Positions 47,314 to 59,888 of a DNA stretch of 64,000 nucleotides are shown one piece after another (position 1 is the stretch's first letter; the number at the start of each line of letters is the position of its first letter). Location of the stretch: contig JAKLTH010000216.1 of the NCBI GenBank assembly GCA_025175895.1, positions 988,001-1,052,000 on the forward strand, written 5' to 3'. The translations under genes and the position numbers were made by a program. This DNA is from Wurfbainia villosa (taxonomy: Eukaryota > Streptophyta > Magnoliopsida > Zingiberales > Zingiberaceae). Under the pieces are notes generated by a model, which did no database searches, was not told where the DNA came from, and was given only the letters and a program-made list of their open reading frames with translations.

Positions 47314-47321
47314 TTCTTGTG
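47314..47321 (+). repeat. 8 bp target site duplication of the hAT element (left)
   Basis: TTCTTGTG, repeated at 48668-48675. Confidence 0.75.
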
Positions 47322-48667
47322 CAGGGGTGTAGCCGGGATTCAAAATTATTTGGGGCTGAAACTATATGAAATTGTTCGCGAAGCAATTGCATATAAAATA
47401 ATTTCTAATTGCTTGGCAAGACAACATTTGTCTTATGAATGACCATTGTTTGTTGTCTCATCGATTTCTTCTTGAGTAGTCGACCTTCATTATCTCTTTA
47501 TTGACAATGAAAATTTTTTATTAAATAAAAAATAAAAAATTTAGCTTGTTCATCGCTTGGTGAGAAAACATCTATTTCACGATTGATCATCACTTGTTGT
47601 CTCGCCGATCATCTCTTAAGTGATTGATGCTCATTATTTTTTTATTGATAATAAATTTTTTTATTGAACAAGAAATAAATAATTTAAACTATTTTCAAAT
47701 AATGAATTAATACTATTACGACCAACTATTAGTCATCTTGTATTGAGTCATCCGATACTGACTTTTCCACCTGACCTCATTGAGATCCTATCCAAAATAA
47801 TGCTAATTAGAGGGCATCGATGTTTCACTAATACTCCTCCAATGCTTAAGTCAGATAAAAATAAAAAATAGAAAAAATAATATTAGCTAAGTTAGCAAAA
47901 TTATAATTATCTTTTTTTTTTTTACCTTTCTTTCTTTTTTATAATCTCTCAAACTCTCCGTTATTACTGCACGCCTTTTCGGCTATCTCAAACTTATGTA
48001 CTCCACACCCTTATTACATAACCACGCCTGCATATATCCCCTCATCTTGTTGCTACTTCCGTAAATACCACTTCAATATGTTTCAATGTTTATGGATTGT
48101 CACGTGTCTTTATTTTAGCCCTCCCTAGATAAGTATTCTTCAAGGAGTATTAAGGACAAAATTATATCAATCTCAACTTCTAACTCATTGGATTCTCAAC
48201 TTTCAAGCTTACTACTCTTTGAGAACTTGATTCCCGAGTTTCCGATCTATCGGACTCCTGTTCTCCTAGGCTCCTAACATTCTGGGCCCTTGACTTTCTA
48301 GCTCTTATCTCCCCTATGACTCAACTTCTTACCTTAATCTCTCATACTCTTAACTCATCGAGTCCTTGACCCCAGATCTCTCAATCTCTGAGACTCCTAT
48401 ATTTTTTATGACTAAATTTTTTATCTTGATCATCCAGATGTATAACCCGAAACTTTATCAATATCAAATATATTTATTAATTTATAACTATAATGGTATT
48501 TATAAAATGTATCATTTTAAGTTGATATTTATTTTAAAAAATTAATTGTTTATAATTTAATATTTTAAAATTGATAAAATTTATAATGAAATTAAAAAAA
48601 ATAAAACAAATATTTTTTTTTAAATGGGTGGGGGTGGAGCTCACCTAGCCCATGGGTTCCGCCTATG
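47322..48667. mobile_element. Non-autonomous hAT DNA transposon
   Basis: 1346 bp, beginning CAGGGGTGTAGCCGGGATTC and ending GGGTTCCGCCTATG. The ends are diverged inverted repeats of the hAT form (CAGGGGCGGAGCC-like), and an 8 bp duplication flanks the element, as the hAT superfamily makes. There is no transposase. Inside the left part, two about 150 bp tandem copies (47405-47540 and 47550-47690) share TTGTTGTCTC, TTTATTGA and GATCATC-type words. Confidence 0.7.
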
Positions 48668-48675
48668 TTCTTGTG

Positions 48676-49430
48676 TATATGTCATCATCCTTAATAATGG
48701 ATGGAAGACACTTCATAAGTTTCATAAAAGATTCTCTACGTAGTAATTCTCTAGCAGTATAACAGTATCATCACCTGGACCCATGTGATTTTTCATGTGG
48801 ACGGTGATCTTTATAATTTGTTACACTATAACTTGTCCTAATACTTCAAGAGATAAACGAGGAAGAATTCGAAGGAGGAGGAGAAAAGTATCTAATCTCA
48901 TTTTCTTTACACTTTATGTTTTCTTTATTGCATTCATCTTTCTCACTGCTATTACTTGCTTCTCTTCCACATACAAGCTCTAGTTTAAGCATCAGAGGAC
49001 CTTCACCGGATAAACCGATGGTGGTTTAATATGTGTTAACTTTCATAGGAATGGAGCAAGACGATTCTTACTGCTACAGTCGGAGAGAACCTATCCTTTA
49101 CGACTTAATTTCGAGGAGAAAAATCTAAGCCGCATCAGTTGACGCTGTCTGTGGAAACTCTAAGCAAGACGTTGAGATGCATTATAAGGAATTCCTTTCA
49201 TAGCTTCCTCATTGGAGGAGACCTATCAACATGACACACGGTCTATGGGAAGTAATCATGCAATATGCTTCGGAGGTACTCACGAATGAGTTGTGTAGGA
49301 GATCATTCTTCATACAACTGTAGCACCTTCGTTATTCACCGTTCGATCATGTGAGCATTATAGTCCACTATATTCAATCCTTGAATCCTAGGAGATCGGA
49401 TGATAAATAATAGAGATGCTCACGGATGAA
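48676..49430 (+). mobile_element. Probable Ty3/gypsy LTR end and primer-site remnant
   Basis: 48975-49035 (TAAGCATCAGAGGACCTTCA and CCGGATAAACC) resembles the U5 part of plant gypsy LTRs. 49133-49156 (ATCAGTTGACGCTGTCTGTG followed by GAAA) resembles the TTGGCGCCGTCTGTGGGAA junction that follows such LTRs. No coding domain or second LTR is present, so this is a fragment. Boundaries are uncertain. Confidence 0.5.
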
Positions 49431-49432
49431 TT

Positions 49433-49605
49433 GGATATATATATGATCAACTATGCGTCGGGTCACTGTGCGCCTATGGTCATGCAGTGAAAGTGAACAG
49501 TGATTTCACTGTTCACACAGTTAAAGTGAACAATGAAATTATTGTTCACTTCAACTGCATGTGCACAAGCACACATTGACCCGACACATAGTTGATTGGC
49601 ATATA
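49433..49605. repeat. Compound foldback (MITE-like) with two internal hairpins
   Basis: The outer arms 49441-49495 and 49544-49600 are inverted copies (share TCAACTATG, GTCGGGTCA, CATGCAGT and AAGTGAAC). Between them lie two smaller palindromes: GTGAACAGTGATTTCACTG ending TTCAC (49492-49515, 11-base arms) and GTGAACAATG...ATTGTTCAC (49526-49549, 9-base arms). No coding capacity. Flanking bases are TA-rich, so a target duplication cannot be fixed. Confidence 0.8.
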
Positions 49606-50009
49606 TACATATAAAAAATCAACCATTTTTTATATAAAAAGTATTTTAGATAAATGAACTAGTAAAATAATTTATTTTAAAAATATAACATTTTTTTAAA
49701 AAAATATTTTTACGATGAATGATAATTATGAACTTGTTTTTTTTATTCCTACAACTCTTAGTCTCTGATCTAATTGGTAAATATTTTTTTTTTAAATATT
49801 CCATTTTAAATTTAATATAAAAATAGAAACGATCTAATTGCAACTAACTCTCTAATTGATTTTTTTTTTTGTAAAAAAATGTTTTAAAATTTCTATTGAT
49901 ATTATTCTTGTTAAATAAATAAATCAGAGTCCGTAATAAAAGTCAGATTCTTAAAATAAATAAATTGCAGGGCCATTTTAAGTAAAGTCGGAAACACTTC
50001 TCGTCGGAC
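49606..50009. other. AT-rich DNA upstream of the DUF863 gene
   Basis: Poly-A/T-rich with no gene. Its right end holds ATAAAAAGCAC near 50013-50023, a possible TATA element for the next gene. Confidence 0.4.
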
Positions 50010-52197
50010 TCCATAAAAAGCACACTAAACTGGAAAGTAGCTTTCGATCTGTGCGGGAGAGAGAGAGAGAATTAAAAGGCGCGATGTTGACAAGCTTCCT
50101 GTCGTTGTTCCAAGAAGAAGGTCGTTCGTTCCTGTGAGAGATTTCCATTTTTTTTTTTCCTTCTCGGATCTCTCTCCTCTCCCTTTCCCCGTGGCCCAGG
50201 GGGATCGAAATCCCCCCGCTCGATCGGCGTCCGCGCCTCCTCCAGTGCGCAATTCCAGGTCTTCCCCTAAAGCTTCCACCTCTCGGGGTACCGAGTCCGA
50301 TCCTTAGTTGCTTCTGGCGGCGCCGCACTTACTGGGTTGTGGATGTTCTGCGTTCGGATGAGGAATCCGCTGGTGCTTGGCTTCGTGTACGCTTTCCTGA
50401 TCCTCGTTTTCCTGTTTTGTTAGATTACCCAGGAAAATCTTGCTACTTTCTGTATTTGTTTCTTCTGGTCTCTTTGGATTGATGGCTTTTCGAGCTGATG
50501 TTCTGTGGTTGAACTCTAAGAGAAAATATTCGTTCATCTTCTTGTTTGTGTACGTTATTCGTGCAGCATCTACAGTTATGTTGACGGAATTGTTGTAAAT
50601 TTGTACTGTCTTGAAATGCACAGACATCTTTTCTAAAGTGATAAACATCGTCAAAGTGCATCGATTTACCAGATTGGTGAACTTTTCTTTTCAGTATCGT
50701 CCCAGACTTCAGGACGGTGAACCCAGAAGTTGAATTGCACTTCGGAAAGAAGGTTGCCTGAGACATCACTCACGACAAATGCTACAGTGTTGAGGTATCC
50801 TGCATTGAGAATTTGATTTAAAGAGACTCTTACCCATTTTGCAGCAGTGCGTTCCTTCCTTGATTGTTAATTACATAGGTTCCTCCTTTTCAAGTTACAA
50901 TCTGATGATAGAGAAAACTAATGAAGTAACTCTCCATAAAGGCATTAAGTTTTGAGTTAATTGCTGAATTTTGTTTCTTTGCATAAATGTGAGGCGAGTA
51001 CCGCTGAAATTGTTAAAACAAAGCCGCCTAAATTTTGTTTTATTTTTAGGCATTTTAATTGCTATGCTGGCATGAATTAGATGGAGGGTGGACTATTGAA
51101 ATTTTAATTTATTCTCCTTGTCTGTATTCGTACCAGTCATTTGCAACTTATTTCGGAAGTACTTCCTTGTTGCTATTTCGCAAGGTTATGTAAAATACGT
51201 ATTTTGGCTAGATAATTATTTTGAAAGGCAGGAGTATAGTCAAACATGCAACCTGATGGGTTAGGATTTAGCTCTCCTGGATGAATTGTCTGCTTGTCTT
51301 GTAGCTCATGTTCTTTGAACAGTATTTACAAATCTATTGTTATTGCTATTTCACATGGTTACCGAATATACATAATATGTTTTGTACAGTAATATCATTC
51401 ATTTTGTTATGTATTTATTTTGGTGGCAGTATTATAGCCAAAAATGCAATATGATGAGCTAGAATTTTGTCCTAGTGGATGTGTTGTTCGATTGTCTTGT
51501 AGCTAATGTTGCACAACTTGTTTTGACTTTTCTTATAACAATTTCTTTTATGGAAAAGAATAACTAACTTCTGGCTTCATTAGATAATCTCTCCTAGTTG
51601 AGCATGACGTGTTGAAATAGGGTTTCCCCACTCCCATAGTCCTACATGGATAAGTGTGATGGCCCATTCATACTAGGAGGGGCATCCCCTGCTTCATCAG
51701 TACAGTACCAGAACCTGACTTATATCTTCATACCTTTGAGTGATAACTAGCATGAGGTGGTTAGTTGAAACATGGTTTCCTGATATGCCCATGGTACCAC
51801 AGAGAAGTTCAATTTTCCATGATGCACTAATATTGATAGAACTTTCCTTTTTCTCATGAATAATCATTTTGGGATGGAATGGGTTTTCTGCTCTGCTTCT
51901 GATTACAAACTGTAAAATAAGAATTACTATATTCCTTTCTGTCTCCATATGCCATAGATAAGTGAAAGGCCAAAATGCATATAAAAAGAGATTTAAATTG
52001 GGGATTAAAAACATTAAACTTGTAGATCTTGCCTAGAGGCTAACTTTCCTAGCGAGTAGAAGTGAGGCAGCAGTGTCCTATTTGAGTTATGTAAACTGAT
52101 GATTGTAATTGCAATTTCATGGTTGGGTTTTGTCATTTTTTCTTTTGGTAGAGAAATTCGGAGTCAGTCTGAGTCATTATGTTCTTTTAACTTGCAG
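50010..52197 (+). other. Probable 5' UTR exons and introns of the DUF863 gene
   Basis: The GC-rich part 50040-50330 with a (GA)n run (50058-50069) looks like a first untranslated exon. A possible second one is 50696-50793, between TTTTCAG and GAG|GTATCC. The first coding exon starts after TTGCAG at 52197. Splice choices upstream of the ATG are inference. The intron part at about 51170-51510 holds a diverged tandem duplication. Confidence 0.45.
50084..50137 (+). CDS. Possible upstream ORF in the DUF863 leader
   Basis: A 17-codon frame (MLTSFLSLFQEEGRSFL) plus TGA near the likely transcript start. If the leader includes this part, it could lower translation of the main frame. Existence in the mRNA is not shown by the sequence. 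Confidence 0.25.
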   Translation: MLTSFLSLFQEEGRSFL

Positions 52198-52199
52198 GA

Positions 52200-55100
52200 A
52201 TGGCAACAAAAATGCAGACTAAAAGTTACCTTCCGGGATATTGTTCCACAGAGGATGTTGAGGACACAAGTAGCTGGTTTGGCTACTATCAAGATAAAAA
52301 ACCAAGCACACATCTCTGCAGTAATTATGTACAAAGTCTGGTGAATAGGTGCTCAGAAAATGATAAAGAAATGCTAAAGCACACAATGCTTGAACATGAA
52401 ATGATATTCCATAACCAGGTAGCTTGGTATTTTTTTGGGGAAAAAAAAAATTCTTTGGAGCTGTTTGAGAGAATAATCTCAGTCTAGTTTAGACTATCTT
52501 GTCCCAACGGTAGTGTTGCTGCCTTGTGACCTAGAGGTCACGGGTTCGAATTTTGGAAACAACCTCTTACAAAATAAGGTAAGATTGCGTACAATAGACT
52601 CTTCCCCGAGATCCCGAATGGGAGGAACTTTGTGTATTAAACTACTCTTTTTTTAGTTTAGACTATCTTGTCTCATTTTATATCTTTGATGGCATGTATT
52701 TCATCTATGTTTTTGAGTTGTTACATCACATTTGTACTTGCTTGAATAACCAAATTGTACTAATTATATCAAACTATCTTAAAACAAACTTTGTAGGTCA
52801 ATTATCCTTTACCGTAGTTGATCGGGGTCCCTAAAATTCGTGTGATCATGTACCCATGTTTATAATGTGGATGAGTTGGCATTAACCTTACAAGGTCCAA
52901 TTTGAAATTCATAAAAAAAAAAAATTCTGGTGAACTTTTGGAAGATACTAATTTATATATGTTTCAACCTGAAAAATATATTTTGTTCCCATAATTGGTC
53001 TGATTATTGTATAAGCTTCTAAAAGTAGGCGGCAAAGGTCTAAAGACCATGAAATTCATCAATGTTTTTGTGGATAAGTTTGTTTTGCATCTTTAGTATC
53101 CTGATCCATTTCTTATGAAGCAAGGAAAGTGGAGCAAAAGCTGGAACATCAGCCAATAGTGCTTGTTGTTGTTGTTGTTGTAATATGTTAGACCTTGACA
53201 AATATGTTTGCATTATTTGACAGAGTTAATGCAATTTTTCTACCATCTAATTAACAGTTAGTCCTGCAATTTTTTATTAGTCTTTTTTATAAGAAAGTGG
53301 GGGTTAGATGGATTTCTCTGATGTTTTTTGTATTTGGTAGTTAACCTTTTTTCTGCATGCATTTAAATGATCCACCTTATTGATCTCAAATTCACCTATC
53401 ATGATACTCTAGTTTAGTACCACATCACAAATTGTGGACCAACAAGGGAGTTTTGAAGGCTTAGATGAGTGAACCAATGCTAATTCGGCCTTAAGTATTT
53501 TGAACTATTAGTCAGAAGTAATAAGTTAATGTTCCAATTCTATCATCTGAGTAGGTGGTGACATTTTGGCATCATGCTAGACCAAATCCTAGGAATGTGA
53601 AGAGTATTCAAAGGACTGCCTCTCTAATAGTGGAGCTACCATGGGAGCCCTGTTAGAGATAATTCTGGATTATAAACTGGAAGTTGGGTTATATAGAGGA
53701 CGTCGAACATTAAATAGAGGATGCTGCTACACTTTAATTTAGTCGTCATGATAAATTATGGGCTAATGAAGAATATAGTGAACTAACATTAACTTGATTT
53801 TTGCATTTTGAACTAGTTTTTAAGCCTAATAAGTCAATTGGACAGGTCTCTCATATAACTCTTGAGACATTTATATTGTCATATAACTAATGTTGCTTCA
53901 CTTTTATCTCAGGTGTATGAACTTCATCGTCTCTATAAAACACAGAAGGACCTTATGACCGAGTTTCAAACTAGAGGACTCAATGGATCTTCTATTGTTG
54001 CAGAAGCATCACATTCAAATTCTTTTACATCTCAAATGCAATCTGAGTGCCTTGAAAAGAGATCACAGACATCCCATCATGTAGGAAACAACAGCTATGG
54101 AAAGGCGGTTCTTGCTTGTAATGATAAATTCCACTTTAGTTTCACTAGGGAAGATAGTGTTCAATCTCATCCCAACCCATTACTGAATAGAGATTCTGAA
54201 AAGGACAGCAAGGAACTAGGCCCTAAGAAGCGAAAAAAGTTTGACCTTCACCTTCCAGCTCATGTATATATAGACATTGAAGATACTGATGAATCTGATC
54301 AGAAGATATATTCTGAGCTTCCACACACTCCTAGTATTCCCAGGAATGCAACTTACTCTTTCTCCAATGAGAATGATGCAAAACTAACTATAGGGAGTAT
54401 TCATAAAGAAGAAGATCAACTTGTGTTGAACTCGCTTATGCAGATCAACATATCAACCTGTGGCATGATTGATTTAAATAAGCCTGCAAAAAATGCAAGT
54501 TCAGAAGGACCTTCAAACTCACAATATCTTCACTTGCTTGGCTTGAAGACTCACAGTGAATCAAATCAAATGCACTGTTCATCTGTGATATCAAGTACTA
54601 GTATCAGTGACAGGCATGGTGTTCAACAGACTACATCAGATTACTTGTATACAGATGTACTTCCAAAAAGAGAATGGCCTTTGTCTAGACTTGAATGTGG
54701 TAATGCATTGATCTCGTAAACCTGTCTACTTTGATGTTCATAACTTGATCTATACCTTACCATCTATAAATCCATTGTGTACGATAACTGCATTTCAGTC
54801 AGTTGTTAAATATAACCATGTTTTTTTTTTATCTTTAGTTTAGATGCTAATTATCATGCATTGAATGGGTGTCTAAAATAAACTCTTAAAAATATAAGTG
54901 TTGTATCTTCTCATAATCTCAGTTAATCATAGCTTACAAACTATAATTTTTGTTGGAACCAATGTGAACTTGGATAAATGATGAAAATATACTAGGATCT
55001 TATATCATGGAATGATGTCTATTGGGCATTGTTTCCCATCCTTGTTCAATTATGTGGCATAAAGAGATGAATCAGGACATGTCACAAGAGGTAAGCCATA

Positions 55101-57362
55101 ACCAAGCTTTAGTTTTTATGCTTGTTTGTTCTATGTGTTGTGTGATGGGTTTGTATTTTTAGTATCAACAACTGCTATATAACAATTGGGGGCATTATCC
55201 AAGTTACTAATATTCATATTTTGTTTGCGAAAATACCAGGAAAAACTTGGATATATTTTAACTTGTTCATGATTAGTTGAAAGAAAATTGAGAAAGGAGA
55301 CGTGTCATAATCAACCAGAATATAGAAATATCAACATAACATTTAACTTGTAAATTCAACTTTATCTTTTCTGTTATTCTAACTATCATTTGTGTCTCAA
55401 TGTATTTTGAAGCATTTCCTCTAATATTGGGACTGGTCATTCTTTGCACTCGATTCAAACTATGATCTTCTCCTTATTTATGCAGGTAAAAGTAGCAGTT
55501 CTGTGGATTTTTTTGCTCTGCCCTCTGCTAATAGTAACACCCCAGCAGTGATGAATGGGAATTTGCATTGGAACACTAACACACACAGAAATAATCAAAC
55601 TCCTCGATTTTCTAATTGCCCAGAGAAATGGTCGGGACAAAATCTATCAGCCAGAGTCACTCACTTCAATAGCTCGGTGCCTGCTTCTGTCACAACTCCG
55701 CAGGCTGGCTTAACCAGTTCTGCACCTACATTTGTTTCATCTTGGGCAAAACCTTCGATGAGCACAAATGCCAAGTCATCTGTAGTTCAAGCTCTTCCTT
55801 CATTTTGTGAAAAGAGTGGGAGTTCTAGGAACTCAATCACAGGCCTGGAACATGGTATTTTGGTCTCTCTCACAAATTTCCATGGTACCCATCATTGTTC
55901 TGATGCCACGCAGCTAAAGCACAAATATGTCAAACAAGATCAGAATGATCATCATAATCGAACTCTTCGCAGCAATCTACCAAAGGATGATCAAAATGCT
56001 TACCTCAGAAGGGACTTGGGAACCTCAATGAATATAAACCTAAATCAAGCATATCAGGATGTCACTGAAGACAGGCATTGTGTCAGAGTGTATACCAGTG
56101 ATGATCTTGCCGAGAGCAAATATGGTAAATTGCTCAACGGTAGAACGTATTTTGACAAGTCCAATGACTTGAAGAAGCCTGCCGCCAAGGTAGATTTTAG
56201 CTTCTTGAATAGACATGTGCAGCTCAGTTCAAAGGCCCATGCTGTTACTCCGGAAGTTGAGAGGGAAGAGGAGAGATTTATTTCTCTGGCCAAGGAAGAA
56301 CATCTAAACAACAGCACAAAGATCTTGAAAAACGATGACAATCTTACAGAGTTGGACTTTGATTCAAAAGTTATTAAGTCGGAGAAAAAGACTCACATAG
56401 GTGATTTGTATAGTGCAATATGTGATGGAAAGAACAGAGAAAGAGTTAGGAGTCACATTAATTTGAATGTTGATTTTCCATGTGTAGATCATCCTATGCC
56501 ATCAGAGGAACTCCTTGATTGTGAGGTAGTGGCTTCGTCGCACCCTTCACCGAGCTTCTCTGCAAAAACTTATGTCATCAATTTGGAAGCACCGATATCT
56601 CAATCTAACATGGGCAGCTTAAATCAGCATAACCATATTCCATCATGCAAGAAAGATGCTTCAGAAGAACTGTTCTATTCTGGCAATGCACTTCAATTGG
56701 CTGCCCAGAACTTAATTGATCTCTCCATGGATTGCCGTAATTGTTCGGATGGAATCGCTCCTAACATGTTAGTAAAACCCACATCCGATGCCTTGTCATG
56801 GTTTGCAGAGGTTGTCGTGTCCTGCAGTGTCGAAAATCCAAATCTGATATCTGATGGTGTACATCGCAGCACTCAATCTTCAGGCGATGATGGTTTTGAT
56901 CTATTTGAGGCCATGACTCTAAATCTGAAAGAGATTAAGACGGATCAGTCTTCACCCAAGGAAATCAACAACAAAGATGAGAAAAAAGGCACGGTAGATA
57001 CTGGAGCAGCTTCAATGCTTTTCACAGGGCCTCGGCATTGCCAGGCAAGAAAGAGACGGCAGAGAATGGACTTCCAGAACGATATCCTCCCTGGCCTCGC
57101 ATCCTTGTCGAGGCACGAAGTGACTGAGGATCTCCAAAACATCGGCGAGATGATGAAAGCATCAGGCAGGCCTTGGCAGACAACAAAAAGAAACAAATGC
57201 AGAAATGGAATGAAGTCTCAAACAAGTAGGCAATCAAGAAATTTAGCCATCACCATTGGGGAGGTTCAGGTCAGTGAAAGAAGCATGATTGGATGGGGGA
57301 CGACAACAAGGCGATTCCGTCGACAAAGATGCCCACCGGGTGGTCTCCCTGCTTCAACTTGA
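52200..57362 (+). CDS. DUF863-family plant protein
   Basis: Coding exons 52200-52418, 53913-54699 and 55486-57362 join in phase (CAG|GTAGCT...CTCAG|GTG; TGTG|GTAATG...TGCAG|GT) to 960 codons plus stop. The start MATKMQTKSYLPGY and the segment HTMLEHEMIFHNQ|VYELHRLYKTQKDLM across the first junction are hallmarks of DUF863. DLN-type words follow (MIDLNKP near residue 260, MNINLNQA near 520), then the basic C-terminal block ARKRRQRMDFQNDILPGLAS followed by LSRHEVTEDLQ (about 855-885). The family is plant-specific and without a firmly known biochemical role; the basic block and lack of membrane segments suggest a nuclear protein (inference). An Au-type SINE sits in the intron 52419-53912. Length is in the usual range for the family (recalled). 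Confidence 0.9.
52504..52653 (+). mobile_element. Au-type SINE in a DUF863 intron
   Basis: 150 bp with a 19 bp target duplication (TAGTTTAGACTATCTTGTC at 52485-52503 and 52654-52672). The tRNA-like head has GGTAGTGTTGCTGCC and a B box, GGGTTCGAAT. The body has GCGTACAATAGAC and TTCCCCGA, and the 3' end is a short T run, all traits of plant Au SINEs as I recall them. The duplication is perfect, so the insertion is fairly recent. Confidence 0.9.
53163..53181. repeat. (TTG)n microsatellite
   Basis: Six TTG units in the same intron. Confidence 0.85.
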
Positions 57363-57675
57363 AAAGAGCAACATGCTTGCATTCCATTATACAAGTTATC
57401 GCATTGATAGATACGGTTTATATGGCATACTGTGACACTCCAGTACAAATTTTGCATTTCTACTCGAGAAGAGAGTGAATGAAGATTCCGTAGATACTGT
57501 GAAGTCTCAAGATAATCGATTTGTAGACACTGCTAAGAATTTGTCGAGCTAAGCTCTCACTATGAACTGTTAATGTATAAACAAAAGGTGCTGAAGTTTT
57601 TTTTTTTTCTTTTCTTTTTCAGTTATATGAGAACTCCATCCCTTGGCACTGGAGATCACATTTGGACTCGATTAA
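57363..57675 (+). other. 3' UTR of the DUF863 gene
   Basis: Follows the stop, includes AATGTATAAACAAAAGG near 57570 and a T-rich tract at 57598-57620. No coding signal. Confidence 0.5.
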
Positions 57676-57730
57676 CATTGGCCGGCCCAGAAGATGGGCT
57701 TGTGTTCAACGAGGCCCATTTATCTTAGGA
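57676..57730. promoter_or_regulatory. Orphan cluster of TGGGCY (site II) words
   Basis: GGCCGGCCCAGAAG, GATGGGCTTG and GAGGCCCATT lie within 45 bases, as in plant promoters, but no gene is recognised to the right. Confidence 0.4.
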
Positions 57731-59602
57731 GAATAAAAGCAATTGACCATATTCAAATCCTATATATATGATGAACTAGAGAAAAGACTATTTATTATCG
57801 GAATTAATTGGACACCAAATTGATAATATATGTAAGTTCTTATTGTTACATAAGTCACTAAACGTGTGATTTTAAATCTCCAATCAATAACTAATAGAAT
57901 AGCACTATGAATATATTGAATAGTTGAGTTGGCGTAGTTTGTCGTATGAGATTTTGAGATTAATTTTTAACGGGTGTGAAATGTCTTCTAAACTTGGCCA
58001 TAGTACTCTATGCACCGACAAATAAATTTCTCCCAAACACCTAAAATATTTTTTTTTTTTTTAAAAAGAGATTTTCTTGCCAATTGCATTATCAAATAAT
58101 TGCTTTTCCTGTACAACAATTAATCTTTTATATAAAATATATTAAAATACTATTTGTGATTGTTATATTTATTATAAAAAATTTAATTTTTAACGGCATT
58201 AACTCGTCGCATTGGTATGAAAACAAGAAGGTGAGTCAGAAATGTTCACGAAGACACTGAGCGGTCTCTATTTTGATGAACCTCGAAAGGGACGGCCATG
58301 GTTGCACTATGCTTCCTTACTTCGACCTCAAATACTCTTCTTCTTTTTTTAATCTACGCTTAAAAAAACAGGAAAAAAAATAATCTTTTTTAACCTATAA
58401 ACTAATTCATAAAATAGCAAGATTTTGTCAAAATTATGTTAAATCATATGAGTTGAAACTATAAAAAAAGAAAATTTGACAATTTGAAAAAAAACCATTT
58501 AATTCATTTATTAGTTTGATAGATTATGTTGGATATCAGAGTTGTTTTAAATTTTATTGATACACTAAAATATCAAGAGAAACTATATATATATATATAT
58601 TATATTACAGTTTAAAAATCTCTCATGCTATTTGAATAATATTTTATGTTAAAACTATATATTTTTTAATTATTAAATATAGCATTAAATTTTAACTCTC
58701 AACAAATTAGCATGGACATTATTCATCCATTCGTCACTATCATTTTACGAAAAAAATATACTTTATAGTCGATATTTACAATTTTTTATGACTTATCAAT
58801 TTATACTGCATAAACTATAAATTTCATATTCAGTAAGAAAATTTTCAAGTTAAACATTTTAGACTTTTAAAAATGGAAAAAAAAAATACCCTACCTTGTT
58901 ATATCGGTGTGCAATTTTTCAAATGAACCCTCTAGACGTTCAAACGCCTAAAAAATATAAAAATTGATCAATTTTGTTTATTAAATAAATTATATATTAT
59001 TTTGGTAAATATGGAGGTCCTCTTTGCAAAATGCTCTTTACCCCACTGTAAATCTTTAAAAATAAAAATAAAAGATCGTTTTCGTTCCCAAAGCTCGCTC
59101 AATTACCCCGCTGTACACTTGTCCTCCCAATGGCCACCATCGGTGGCCCCACCATCCGAATGATGAACAGATAGATGGGGGCGAGAAGGATGGTTTGCAT
59201 GCATCACATGACATGACATGACATGACATGTTGAATTTATCAATCGCATGGCATGGCATTGGCCTAAATCCCATTCACATGCATCATCAACCTCATCACT
59301 TCTCATTTGTTCTTATCTCTATTATTAAATTTTTGTTTCTTAATTTTTAGAAAAAAAAACAAATGGAACCTTTTTTTTTCCTTTTCCGATTTGTATCCCT
59401 TAATTAAATCAAAATTACAACCAATTGTAGTGTAGATTATCCTTCTATGTTTAAGATACACAAAAGTAAAAAGGAAAAAAATAAATAAAGCATTTTGAAT
59501 AAAAAATGATGAAACAATATCATGACCCACCACCAAATCAAAATTTTAATCTCCCAAATATAATTAGGGCATAGCTTATCCAAATTCCCTCGAAAGATCC
59601 AC

Positions 59603-59643
<41 letters not shown>

Positions 59644-59888
59644 TTTTAACTTATTTTTTTGAAAATAAAAATAAAAAAATTGCTCCTTTTTATTAGAATC
59701 ATCGAAGGGCGTTTTTTTTATTATTAATCATCAAAATAGAGTCCTATACTATTTTTTATATCAGAATTATTTTTTCTCATTCGATGGGTTCAAATGTTAC
59801 AGTAGCTATAATTTATAACTATGATTAGTAACTATGCTATTAACCAACATCAATGCATTTATTATAACAACTGTGAGACATAAATCTT
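57731..59888. other. AT-rich intergenic DNA with simple repeats
   Basis: No gene is recognised. Simple repeats: (TA)n near 58583-58601, (ACATG)5 at 59206-59230 and (TA)n at 59607-59641. Minus frames around 59056-59306 follow the pentanucleotide and are not genes. Confidence 0.55.
59206..59230. repeat. (ACATG)5 pentanucleotide repeat
   Basis: Five perfect units, with related GGCAT words at 59245-59258. Confidence 0.9.

Noticed and set aside
52530..52556. GGTTCGAAT in a tRNA-like context
   Set aside because: It is the head of an Au-type SINE with a 19 bp target duplication.
59056..59306. Two minus frames of 67-72 codons rich in Cys, His and Met
   Set aside because: They follow the ACATG pentanucleotide repeat and have no gene context.
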